Shown piece by piece: positions 1-8,314 of a stretch of DNA of 64,000 bases. Source of the stretch: Nocardia asiatica NBRC 100129 (GTDB lineage Bacteria > Actinomycetota > Actinomycetes > Mycobacteriales > Mycobacteriaceae); assembly GCF_000308415.1 (NCBI RefSeq), contig NZ_BAFS01000250.1:34281-98280 (forward strand), read 5' to 3'. A model generated the notes under the pieces. That model was not told the origin of the DNA, did not search any database, and was given only the letters and a program-made list of their open reading frames with translations. Each line of letters opens with the position of its first letter. The first letter of the stretch is position 1. The position numbers and the translations under genes were made by a program.

Positions 1-2645
1 GCCAGCCATTCAAGGTCATCTGTCGGTTCTGGGCGTTCTCTTTGTCTTGCGGCCACTGCCCGTTGCAAAGCTGACTCAATCCACGGCACGGTTGCCGCGA
101 TAACCTCTAGCAACGCCATAATCTGGCGTTTCATACCCAGATCCGGATCGTCCCGCAAAAGCCGAAGCAGTGTGCCGAAGCCTTCGCGGTCGAGATCGTT
201 GCGATACCACACGCCGACACCGTGCGCTGCCGTTCGTCTGATACGGGGGTCATCGTCGCCGAGCAGTTTGCCGAATACCTGTCTCGCGGTGGGGCTCCTG
301 GTCCATGCCAGGGCCTCGCACAGCTGATGGGAGTCCGGAGCAGCACGGTATCGTTGTGCGAGGAGATCGACCGACTCATTGTCGAGTTCACTCATGACGG
401 GTGCGTCTTCTGCATGAAGCGGCAGCTCAGCGACAACTCGCCGACGCATCGCTTCGACGGCGCCCGACGGATCGACCGTGAACAGCGCGGCAGCGGCACC
501 TGCCGCAGTAGGGGAGTTCTGGATTAGCTCTGTGAGTTTCGACCGGCCGGGTTCGCCACTCCAGGCGATCGCAGTCCACGCGCCGTGGCTGGGTCCGACC
601 TCTTCGATACGCTGGAGAAGCAGATCGACGATCTCTTTCGGATTCGCCTCAGGAACCAGCGCCAGCACACGCCCGAGGTGGGGGGCGGAAATGATGCCCA
701 CCTCGTGAAGTCGCCAGATCCGGCGGATCACCGCATTCCGAGCATCTGGGTCTGGTGGAAGCCCTCCGGCTGCAGCTGCATACACAGTGGCGAACCAACC
801 AAGCCCATCGTCGTCGCTGAGAGCGTGGCGGCGCAGCACAGTGCTGACAGCGCCCTGGCTCCCGGTTGTCACTTCCAGACCGATGGCGAAGTCCAGAACG
901 TTAGCCCATGCCGGATGGAACCAGCTCCGGTCACGCAGCACAGAGTCGACGGCGTCGGTCGACAGCGTGGTGAGTCTGGTTGCCGCCAAGTACTCGGCGA
1001 CGCTCCTGTGTATCCACATGACCGGTGCGTCGCCGAGGGCGTCACCGTTGAATGCACCCGGCTGGGTGAGAATGCCGAGCTGACGGATTGGCTCCCAGCT
1101 GTAGCTGCGACCCTGTTGCGGTACCGGTCCGGATCCAGCGAGAACCCTGTCGCAATCTGCAACCTCAACAGCGTCGTGCCAGTTGTCGCTGCTGTTGGCC
1201 ATTTCCCAAGCGAGATCAGCAAGGCTAGCCAGATGTGCATTGCGGCGGGCCCGATCTTGTCGGTGGCTGCCCTCCAGGTGCGGTGAATCGGCCTTCCACG
1301 CTAGCTGAAGGAATCGGTCAACCACTTGGCCGTACAACCCGGCCCGAGTCGGAGCGACGGTGTCGGTCTCGGCCACCCAGGCACAAAATGCGGCGATGAG
1401 CGGGACCTGGACAAACCGTCGCAGTGGTGATTCCGGCGCAATCGCGGGCTCCAGCCGTTTCGTCGGAACCTCCTCTCCGCGTGCATCAAACCACGACGAC
1501 CACAGGTGCCGAACCTGTGGCTCGTCGAGTAGACCCAGCGTCATGTACTGCGGTGTCGGGTGATTCGTACGGGGGTCGAACGGATCTTCGTAGCCCGCCC
1601 GCCGTGACGTGACGAGCAGGCGAACGTGGCTAGCGGTCTTGCCGTGCAGCCACCGCAGCGCTTGTCCGAAGGCGGCACGCTGCCCATCGTCGAATATCTC
1701 GTCGTAGGCGTCGACCAATATGTGGAGAGGTTCGGCCTGCTCGAAGCGACCGAGCAGGAGTTGACGCATAGCCGGTGAGACGGTTACACCTGCTGATGTA
1801 AGCCCAGCGCTCGCTGCCGCAATGACCGCTTGCTCGCCACCCACGGCGATCCGCCACTGTCGTGCAAGATCAGCGGCGTGCACCACGATCGGGATGACGA
1901 TGTCTTTTGGTTCATCACCTCGCTCGAATGCCTCATTGGCGCCGTGACAGAGTGTCAGCGCATGGTGTCTTAACAACCAAGTCTTGCCGAAGCCTGCGTC
2001 CGCCAACACGATCGCGACCGGCACTTCGGTGATCGCCTGCCGCCACCCAACGTCCCCTGCCAAGTCAGGCGAAGCATCGTCGTAGGCGGCGAACGCGTCG
2101 TGTTCGGTTGGTGGCCTCTTGTTGATAGAGACCGAGCGCAGTTCGAAGCCGTTCGAAATATCTACAAACGGTAGCCATCTCGCCGTGACGGACAGCGCAC
2201 CCTGGAGCTCCGACAGGTAGCGCGGAAGAGGGGCTTCATACAGGCCCCGATCCCCCTCGACCAACATCGACTCGCGCCGCTCGAGCTTCTGCGCCTTTTT
2301 TGCCTCTTTAAGCCTCGCCGCCGCGTCCATCAGGAGTTGCCGGTAGCCCGTGAGTCCGAAATCGACCCTCAATGCGGTTTCACCAGCACCGATCGGAGGA
2401 TTCATACCGAGGTCATCAATCTTCCGGCATGTGTTGAAGGTTGGAGCCTTCCAGGCTGACTTGTCGCCGTCCGAGCCGACCTTGCGGATCGTCGAGCTGC
2501 CCAGGCCCGTGTGGTTGGCGATTTCCCCGGACGTGTAGTGCTCCAACAGTTGCTCGTAGGCGTTGAAGGTTGCATTTTTCAGCTCGCGGAAGCGCCGATC
2601 GTAGTGCGCTTCGGCCTGCTCCAACTCATCGTCTGCCGACCCCAC
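1..2645 (-). CDS. NACHT-family STAND NTPase, 3' end outside window
   Basis: A single open frame runs from a GTG at 2645 off the left edge, giving at least 881 residues. The GTG is preceded by GAGG about nine bases upstream; another GTG lies in frame at 2696. The N-terminal 60 residues include a helix-turn-helix-like stretch. A Walker A motif (LADAGFGKT) sits near residue 214-222 and a NACHT-style Walker B (LHILVDAYDE) near 306-315. The rest is helical, with repeated leucine-rich segments like a HEAT/TPR sensor. Proteins of this family are cytoplasmic signalling ATPases; bacterial bNACHT proteins often act in antiphage immunity, which I infer here from the defence-rich window. No N-terminal effector nuclease was recognised. 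It diverges from the HAD-like gene at 2812. Confidence 0.85.
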   Translation of the reverse strand, partial: MGSADDELEQAEAHYDRRFRELKNATFNAYEQLLEHYTSGEIANHTGLGSSTIRKVGSDGDKSAWKAPTFNTCRKIDDLGMNPPIGAGETALRVDFGLTGYRQLLMDAAARLKEAKKAQKLERRESMLVEGDRGLYEAPLPRYLSELQGALSVTARWLPFVDISNGFELRSVSINKRPPTEHDAFAAYDDASPDLAGDVGWRQAITEVPVAIVLADAGFGKTWLLRHHALTLCHGANEAFERGDEPKDIVIPIVVHAADLARQWRIAVGGEQAVIAAASAGLTSAGVTVSPAMRQLLLGRFEQAEPLHILVDAYDEIFDDGQRAAFGQALRWLHGKTASHVRLLVTSRRAGYEDPFDPRTNHPTPQYMTLGLLDEPQVRHLWSSWFDARGEEVPTKRLEPAIAPESPLRRFVQVPLIAAFCAWVAETDTVAPTRAGLYGQVVDRFLQLAWKADSPHLEGSHRQDRARRNAHLASLADLAWEMANSSDNWHDAVEVADCDRVLAGSGPVPQQGRSYSWEPIRQLGILTQPGAFNGDALGDAPVMWIHRSVAEYLAATRLTTLSTDAVDSVLRDRSWFHPAWANVLDFAIGLEVTTGSQGAVSTVLRRHALSDDDGLGWFATVYAAAAGGLPPDPDARNAVIRRIWRLHEVGIISAPHLGRVLALVPEANPKEIVDLLLQRIEEVGPSHGAWTAIAWSGEPGRSKLTELIQNSPTAAGAAAALFTVDPSGAVEAMRRRVVAELPLHAEDAPVMSELDNESVDLLAQRYRAAPDSHQLCEALAWTRSPTARQVFGKLLGDDDPRIRRTAAHGVGVWYRNDLDREGFGTLLRLLRDDPDLGMKRQIMALLEVIAATVPWIESALQRAVAARQRERPEPTDDLEWL

Positions 2646-2811
2646 CGATGTCGCCTCGATTCTGCCCTGTAGAAGATGCCGCGGCCATGGTGGCACAACC
2701 GCCGTCAATGCCGCGGACGAACGACGATGGCCGAGCAGAAACCCGTTCTGGCCAGGCGGAACAGCACGGAACACGCTGTGACATCGCTCCATCCAAATCG
2801 GAAGGAGCATC

Positions 2812-3954
2812 ATGCACAGCGCCAGCCAGACGGCAGTGGGCCGAATCAAGCTGTGGCCGTATGCGACACACGTCGCCGCTGGGGGCATCGACCACACCCA
2901 GTTCGATCTCGACCGCCTGACCTTCGACATATTCGCGGCGTCGTTCCGCATCGACACGCCAGAAAAGGCCCAGGCACTCCTCGACTCGTACCAGTGGGCC
3001 AAGACCTACCTGGCGCCGTTCGTCGTCAAGCTCGTCATCGACATGGCACCCGCATTGCTCAACGCCGTGGCCAGGAACCCGCGGGCAAAGATCGTCTTCC
3101 TCGGCAGAGACGGCTTCGTGTTCGGCTACGCCCTCAGCATCCTGCTGCCGAAGTTCTACGCCGCCCACTGCACGACAATGTACCTGTCGAGGTCCTTGGT
3201 GAACGCCGCACTGCGGGAACTTGAGGAGTACGAGGGCAAGTCGTTCGCGGGCATCAGAGAATTCCGCAAACGCGCTGCGGCCGAGAGTGATCCGCGCGGG
3301 GCCTGGCGAAGGCTCACCGCATACTTCATCGACCAAGGGATTGACATCGGGGCGGAAGGGTCCGAGATCCACGTCGTCGACACCGGGCTGAAGGGCAGCA
3401 TCCAGGAGATGCTGGCAGCGGCATACCCACAGACGAGGTTTTTCGGACACTACGCGTTTTACGCGGAATCACCGGCCGATCCGCATCCGCGCAGCAAGAA
3501 GGGGTATGCCCTTCATCTTGATGTTGAGCATGGCAGCGACGGCAATGCAATCCGCGACGGCCTGCCCACCGATCCTGGACAGACATTCCTACACCATCAG
3601 GCTATCGTCGCCGTAGAGGGCGCGGTCCAAGGCAGCCATCTCAGTCCGTCAAGCTACGGACTGAATGGCAAACCTCTTCTGACACGGCAGCGACACGATG
3701 CAAGCAATCTGAGCGGGGCACGCCTGAGCCTTGTTGACATCCAACCCGCAGACCCACAATTACGAGAGGGGATCCGCAGCATAACTGTCGTTGGGATTTG
3801 CCAGCATGCCAGAACGCTGCTCTTACACGCGTCCGCGGCAGGACCAAGTTGGATTACGGGCGCACAGACCAGCAGATGGTACGTCGACCTTATTCATCGA
3901 ACGGACGAACTCCGCAATCAAATGTGGACACATATGAACTGCTGTGAAGCATAG
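2812..3954 (+). CDS. HAD-like protein of unknown role
   Basis: This encodes 380 residues starting at ATG with AAGGAG seven bases upstream. Two segments suggest a HAD-type Rossmann core: IVFLGRDGFVFGYAL near residues 84-98, with an aspartate after the first strand, and VVDTGLKGSIQEML near 188-201. Similar paired motifs occur in HAD-like proteins associated with polysaccharide or glycosyl-phosphate metabolism, so phosphatase or phosphotransferase activity is an inference. There is no signal peptide or membrane helix. It is transcribed towards the tryptophan transporter genes with a 229-base gap that holds two strong hairpins, so it may or may not belong to that transcript. The substrate is unknown. 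Confidence 0.75.
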   Translation: MHSASQTAVGRIKLWPYATHVAAGGIDHTQFDLDRLTFDIFAASFRIDTPEKAQALLDSYQWAKTYLAPFVVKLVIDMAPALLNAVARNPRAKIVFLGRDGFVFGYALSILLPKFYAAHCTTMYLSRSLVNAALRELEEYEGKSFAGIREFRKRAAAESDPRGAWRRLTAYFIDQGIDIGAEGSEIHVVDTGLKGSIQEMLAAAYPQTRFFGHYAFYAESPADPHPRSKKGYALHLDVEHGSDGNAIRDGLPTDPGQTFLHHQAIVAVEGAVQGSHLSPSSYGLNGKPLLTRQRHDASNLSGARLSLVDIQPADPQLREGIRSITVVGICQHARTLLLHASAAGPSWITGAQTSRWYVDLIHRTDELRNQMWTHMNCCEA

Positions 3955-3977
3955 ATCAGTCAAACCGCAAGAATGGA

Positions 3978-4038
3978 CCCGCCTGTTTACCCTGGCCGCT
4001 GCAGAGACCCAACTGACGGCCAGGGAGTCTGACGCGGG
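3978..4038 (+). promoter_or_regulatory. Two-tier stem-loop in the leader of the tryptophan transporter genes
   Basis: The outer stem CCCGC (3978-3982) pairs with GCGGG (4034-4038). The inner stem CCCTGGCCG (3990-3998) pairs perfectly with CGGCCAGGG (4017-4025). A 7/8-base internal loop separates them and an 18-base loop caps the hairpin. No uridine run follows, so it is not a standard intrinsic terminator. It could be a terminator-like end of the preceding gene or a structured mRNA leader; no known riboswitch class or T-box motif was recognised. Confidence 0.55.
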
Positions 4039-4081
4039 CGACACGCACGGACATGCCCCCGCAAGCTATCGACAGTGAGTA

Positions 4082-4111
4082 GCACCGGCGTGCGTTGACC
4101 GTCGCCGGTGC
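4082..4111 (+). promoter_or_regulatory. Perfect 9-bp hairpin upstream of the tryptophan transporter
   Basis: GCACCGGCG (4082-4090) pairs with CGCCGGTGC (4103-4111) around a 12-base loop. It lies 44 bases after the preceding two-tier stem and 72 bases before the start of the substrate-binding protein. There is no T-run. The two consecutive hairpins may form a folded leader, or may terminate the upstream gene by a Rho-dependent route. Confidence 0.5.
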
Positions 4112-4183
4112 CCATAGACCGCCGACGACAGCGGACAACCTCTGCCCGACGTACAACTAGTCCATTCGTGTAAGGAGGACGCT

Positions 4184-5188
4184 GTGCGGCAAAGGTTCCG
4201 ATCGCCTTTAATATTTATCGCGTTAGCAGTACTTTCTGGGGCTACCGCCTGCACCAGAGCGGAAAACATGGAGCCGCAATCATCAGGCGCCGCTTCTGCA
4301 AATCCATGCAGGAACATCGCGGTGTTTCAGATTGCAGACGCGAAGGTAATCACCGAGGCGGTAGACGGAACCAAAGCCGGTCTGTTCGAAACAGCCGGGC
4401 TCGACCCAGACCGGGTAAGTTTCCGCACCGTAAGCGCCCAGGGCGATGCGGGGAACGTTGAAAGTATCGCCAAGTCTCTCAGCACTAGTGATGCGGATAT
4501 ATTCTTTGTCGTAGGCACATCCGCCACCATTGCACTCGGTCATCTTGAGAAGCGGCGTCCCATCATAACAATTGGAATGGCCGACCCCGTAGCCGCCAAA
4601 ATTGCAACCACGCTAGACGCGCCGGGTAGAAATATTACCGGCAGTACCGACTACGTCGGACCCGGTGTGCAACTAGACGAGATACTCAAGGTCGCACCGA
4701 GGCCCAAAACGATAGGTACGATATTCGATCCCTCCCAACCCAATGCGGTGAAGTGGGTGCGGGAGTTCGAGTCTGCAGCCAATGTCAACAACATTGCGTT
4801 CATTCAACGTCCCGCCACTGGTACGGGCGATATAGGGATAGCCGCTCGATCCTTGGTCGGCAAGGTAGATGCGTTGATCATCGGAAATGACGCGAATACA
4901 CTCGCCGGTGTCACGTCTATTGCTTCAACCGCCATGCAGTCCAAGATCCCCCTCTATCTCGACGGCGGGGACATCTCGACGCCGGGTGTATTCGCCACCG
5001 TCGGGCCGAAACACTACGATGTGGGCAAACTAGCTGGCCGAAACGCGGGCCTGGTCTGCAGAGGGGCGAATCCGGCATCTATACCTTTCGGAAGGCCGCC
5101 GAATGTCGTTTGGGGAATAAACGCAGAGACCATGAAGGTTCTCGGCCTCACGGTCCCGCCCGAAATTATTCAAGCCGCAACCAGGTGA
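4184..5188 (+). CDS. trpX: ABC transporter substrate-binding lipoprotein, TrpX-like
   Basis: This encodes 334 residues from a GTG start with a strong AAGGAGGA ribosome site. The N-terminus is a lipoprotein signal: basic residues, a hydrophobic stretch and a lipobox ending ATAC at Cys23. The mature part matches the ABC_sub_bind (pfam04392) fold seen in TrpX, with VVGTSATIAL, FDPSQPNAVKWV and IPLYLDGGD-type segments, an architecture related to LacI-type binding proteins. It should be anchored on the outer face of the membrane and deliver a small ligand to the permease that follows. Tryptophan is known for the TrpXYZ family and fits the tryptophanyl-tRNA synthetase downstream, but specificity is inferred. 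Confidence 0.85.
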   Translation: MRQRFRSPLIFIALAVLSGATACTRAENMEPQSSGAASANPCRNIAVFQIADAKVITEAVDGTKAGLFETAGLDPDRVSFRTVSAQGDAGNVESIAKSLSTSDADIFFVVGTSATIALGHLEKRRPIITIGMADPVAAKIATTLDAPGRNITGSTDYVGPGVQLDEILKVAPRPKTIGTIFDPSQPNAVKWVREFESAANVNNIAFIQRPATGTGDIGIAARSLVGKVDALIIGNDANTLAGVTSIASTAMQSKIPLYLDGGDISTPGVFATVGPKHYDVGKLAGRNAGLVCRGANPASIPFGRPPNVVWGINAETMKVLGLTVPPEIIQAATR

Positions 5189-5227
5189 TCTAGTGGTCAT
5201 CGGAATCTCCGCAAGGATCAGAACACA

Positions 5228-6175
5228 GTGCAGATAATAATCGATGCGGTCGTAACAGGGCTGCCGCTGATCCTATCGTCGATGGGGATATACCTGGTAT
5301 TTGTGATGCGAAGAGACTTCGACCTGACCGTCGAAGCGAGCTTCACACTAGGCGGCGCTACAACCGCGGTTCTCATCGCGGGCGGCATGCCAGTCCCCCT
5401 CGCAATGCTCATCGCTGCAGCGGTGGCAGGACTGATGGGCGCTTTGACAGCCGCGCTGCACGTCACTCTTCAGATACCAATTATCCTCGCTGGACTCACG
5501 GTGTCGATCGGCTTTTACACTCTCAACCTGCGCATCCTTGGTAGCCCAACGGTATCCCTCGCCGGTTCAAACACTATTTTTACCTATACCCAAGCGACAG
5601 CACCGCGGGCGTCGGACCTGCTCACCATTGCCCTCTTGGCGCCAGCCACGGTTACTGTCCTTGCGGTTCTAGCAGTCTTTCTCAAAACCGACCTCGGCCT
5701 TGCGCTGAGAAGCTCTGGGACCAATCCCCTGATGGCACGGAGCTATGGTGTCAACCAGACGCTCGCTACGGTTCTCTCATTGGTCATCGCAAACGTTCTG
5801 GTCGGCCTCAGCGGCTCTGTTGTGGTCCAGAGCCAAGGGTTCGCCGATATTAATATGGGAAATGGGACGTTACTCGCAGGCATTGGCGCGATCCTTTTGG
5901 GCGAAGTTATCATCCGACGACCCGGGCCGAGCGTCCTGCGCGCCATTCTCGCGGTGCTAATCGGCACGATCATCTACCGGTTGATTATCAGCTCAGCACT
6001 AGCCATGGGACTCCGCGCGTCCGATTTGAAGGCTGTTACAGCACTGACCTTGATCGCCGTCTTCAGCACACGCGCCGCGGCCGGCGCTCTATTGAAACAG
6101 CATTCGATACGGAGTTATCGCCGATCCCGGGCCAATCTGCGTCGCTTGCCGGACAAGGAACACAGTAATGCTTGA
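5228..6175 (+). CDS. trpY: ABC transporter permease, TrpY-like
   Basis: This encodes 315 residues, almost entirely hydrophobic, with about eight to nine predicted membrane helices. It begins at GTG with AAGGA upstream. The sequence MRRDFDLTVEASFTLGG and the conserved block NMGNGTLLAGIGAILLGEVI are typical of the branched-chain/ribose-type permease family that includes TrpY. It sits 39 bases after the binding lipoprotein and overlaps the ATPase gene by eight bases, so the three are translated from one message. It forms the membrane channel of the importer. Confidence 0.85.
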   Translation: MQIIIDAVVTGLPLILSSMGIYLVFVMRRDFDLTVEASFTLGGATTAVLIAGGMPVPLAMLIAAAVAGLMGALTAALHVTLQIPIILAGLTVSIGFYTLNLRILGSPTVSLAGSNTIFTYTQATAPRASDLLTIALLAPATVTVLAVLAVFLKTDLGLALRSSGTNPLMARSYGVNQTLATVLSLVIANVLVGLSGSVVVQSQGFADINMGNGTLLAGIGAILLGEVIIRRPGPSVLRAILAVLIGTIIYRLIISSALAMGLRASDLKAVTALTLIAVFSTRAAAGALLKQHSIRSYRRSRANLRRLPDKEHSNA

Positions 6176-7019
6176 GCTTGATGAAATCTCAGTGGTTCAC
6201 AATCTCGGCGAGGCCAACCAGTCGACCGCCCTTAGCGATGTCACACTTACTATTCCTGAAAACCAGTTCGTCACCGTCGTAGGTTCGAACGGGGCGGGCA
6301 AGAGTTCGCTTGTGAAAGTAATTGCGGGGTCGGTGCAACCAGCAACCGGGACCGTCAAGATTCACGGCACTGACGTAACCAGTCAACCAGATTATCGGCG
6401 GGCTGGAATGGTGGCACATGTTTTCGACAACCCAGAGAACGGGACCATCTCGGAACTCAGCATCGAAGAGAACATGGCGCTTGCAATCCGTCGAGGAGGA
6501 CACCGCGGTCTCCGGCGAGCAGTAACGTCCGCAAGGCGCGCAACAATGCGTGAGGCACTGTCTACATTGGGTCTCGGGCTGGAGAACCGTCTTGCAGACC
6601 GTGCGGGGCTCCTTTCGGCCGGCCAACGACAAAGCCTCACGATGGTGATGGCGACACTATCCCAGCCCACGGTACTTCTCTTGGACGAGCATGTTGCGGC
6701 CCTTGACCCAAGGACGCAGAGCCGTGTCCTCGACCTCACCCAAGCAATCGCCAGTCGGCTCGAATGTTCAACGCTCATGGTGACACACAATATGAAGCAT
6801 GCGTTAGAGATTGGCGACAGAATGCTCATACTTGCTGACGGACGAATTCTCGGTGACTACACCTCTGATCAAAAGGCTTCGATCTCCGCCGAAGCGCTCT
6901 CTCAGAATATTGAGACACTCAGCGCTACCGAGACCGCCTCTCAGCGACAGTCTTCTCAAGAAGATTCACGGGAGCCTACCCCAGCAGAGCAGCGCAACAC
7001 ACCGATGCGGACCCGGTGA
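6168..7019 (+). CDS. trpZ: ABC transporter ATP-binding protein, TrpZ-like
   Basis: This encodes 283 residues. Walker A is GSNGAGKSS near residues 39-47, the signature loop is LSAGQRQSL near 148-156, Walker B is VLLLDEHVAAL near 168-178, and the switch histidine is in VTHNMK near 205-210. The signature begins LSAGQ rather than LSGGQ, a mild variant. It overlaps the permease gene by eight bases. It powers import through the permease. The last 40 residues are polar and low in complexity. It is followed after seven bases by the FAD enzyme, so transport and enzyme genes share an operon. Confidence 0.88.
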   Translation: MLELDEISVVHNLGEANQSTALSDVTLTIPENQFVTVVGSNGAGKSSLVKVIAGSVQPATGTVKIHGTDVTSQPDYRRAGMVAHVFDNPENGTISELSIEENMALAIRRGGHRGLRRAVTSARRATMREALSTLGLGLENRLADRAGLLSAGQRQSLTMVMATLSQPTVLLLDEHVAALDPRTQSRVLDLTQAIASRLECSTLMVTHNMKHALEIGDRMLILADGRILGDYTSDQKASISAEALSQNIETLSATETASQRQSSQEDSREPTPAEQRNTPMRTR

Positions 7020-7026
7020 ACATACG

Positions 7027-8265
7027 ATGTCGGTTGTAATTGCAGGCGGAGGTATCGGCGGCCTTGCAGTCGCTCTTGGGATGTTGGACTCCGGAATAGT
7101 CAGCGGGTCCAATCTAGTGATAGTTGACTCCACGCCCACAGGTAACCGCATACACACGTACACGGACCCGAATGGAATAGTCTGTGAGCTAGGTGCTGGG
7201 CGATTCAACCCGTATTTGCATCCTGCATTGCACGCGCTAATCGAGCGCTTCAACATTCACACGTCACCATACCGCTATGCGGTTCAACACCGGGCGGGAT
7301 TCGACGATCTACATAAGTTCGCGGACCTGGATTTCTCGGAGATGAAACTGGATAATAGTTTTTACTCTGGTTTGGTTCAATGTTTGGGAATGGGAGATGC
7401 CGACAGATTTTGTTCGCTCACCGGCTACGAGGCGCTTCGCGATCACCGGTTGCCGGCGGCAGCCGGAATAGAGATTGTCGACACTCATCCAGAGGTGTTT
7501 CGAGCACACTCCTTCCAACATGATTGGCGCCGAGCGACATCAGGTTTCGAACAGCTCACGTCTGAGGTACGCCGATACCTGATAGGTGCAGGGGTGACAA
7601 TTCTCGAACCCGCCAAACTCGTTGCAGTGTTCGCCGGTAGAGGACACCTCGAACTTGAGCTCCTTACTCATCGCGGGAGTCGGCGTCACGCGGCAGCGGA
7701 TCGTCTCGTTTTGGCAATGCCGCCCGCCGACATGCTGCCGATTCACCTTCCGCTACACCCTGACGCGTTCGACTGGCTCGGTTACGTCGTCAATGTCCCA
7801 CTGTTCAAAGGATTCTTCATTTATGACACATGTTGGTGGAATGACCGCTCCTTGGACGACGCTTGCGTCATAGCCAACAATCAACTGCAGAAGATCTATT
7901 TTGACGCTAGGAGGCGGACGGTGTTCTTCTACTGCGATAGCCAGAACAGCGACTATTGGAACACGCTTCGTGGACGTGGCGAGTCGATATTTCTAGAGAC
8001 CGTATTCAACGGGATCGAAGAGGCTGTCGGGTATCGACTTCGGGGACTTAGAGAACCGCGGGAGACCGTCTTCCAGTATTGGCCTGCCGGAGTATCCTAC
8101 CTTCAGCAAGGGGCGCCCATAGACCTCGACGTTTGCACGTTTGTCGCGGAGAACATAGTCCTAAGTTCCGACACCTTCTCCAAAACTCCCGGCTGGATAG
8201 AGGGCGCGCTTACCAGCGCGCAAGCCGCCGTATCAACCACGGGGGACGATTTGGCATCAAAATAG
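7027..8265 (+). CDS. FAD-dependent amine-oxidase-like enzyme
   Basis: The start is set at ATG 7027, giving 412 residues, because the dinucleotide-binding motif VVIAGGGIGGLAVAL begins at residue 3; longer readings run into the transporter gene. A second flavin-binding element ELGAGRF lies near residue 57-63, as in monoamine oxidases, tryptophan 2-monooxygenases and L-amino-acid oxidases. The C-terminus retains the FAD-closing region (ENIVLSSDTFS). Given the linked tryptophan importer and synthetase, oxidation of tryptophan or a derivative is a reasonable guess, but amine desaturases and protoporphyrinogen-oxidase-like proteins share the fold. The downstream radical SAM gene follows after 49 bases. 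Confidence 0.75.
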   Translation: MSVVIAGGGIGGLAVALGMLDSGIVSGSNLVIVDSTPTGNRIHTYTDPNGIVCELGAGRFNPYLHPALHALIERFNIHTSPYRYAVQHRAGFDDLHKFADLDFSEMKLDNSFYSGLVQCLGMGDADRFCSLTGYEALRDHRLPAAAGIEIVDTHPEVFRAHSFQHDWRRATSGFEQLTSEVRRYLIGAGVTILEPAKLVAVFAGRGHLELELLTHRGSRRHAAADRLVLAMPPADMLPIHLPLHPDAFDWLGYVVNVPLFKGFFIYDTCWWNDRSLDDACVIANNQLQKIYFDARRRTVFFYCDSQNSDYWNTLRGRGESIFLETVFNGIEEAVGYRLRGLREPRETVFQYWPAGVSYLQQGAPIDLDVCTFVAENIVLSSDTFSKTPGWIEGALTSAQAAVSTTGDDLASK

Positions 8266-8314
8266 TTTGACAGTACGCACAGACGATTCGTATCCCCTAT
8301 CCTTAGGAGTCCTT

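Noticed and set aside
585..1286. Plus-strand open frame opposite the NACHT gene
   Set aside because: It is antisense to a long, well-supported coding frame with Walker motifs.
3955..4183. T-box riboswitch upstream of the tryptophan transporter
   Set aside because: The hairpins are there, but no AGGGTGG-type T-box sequence or tRNA-anticodon specifier loop was found.
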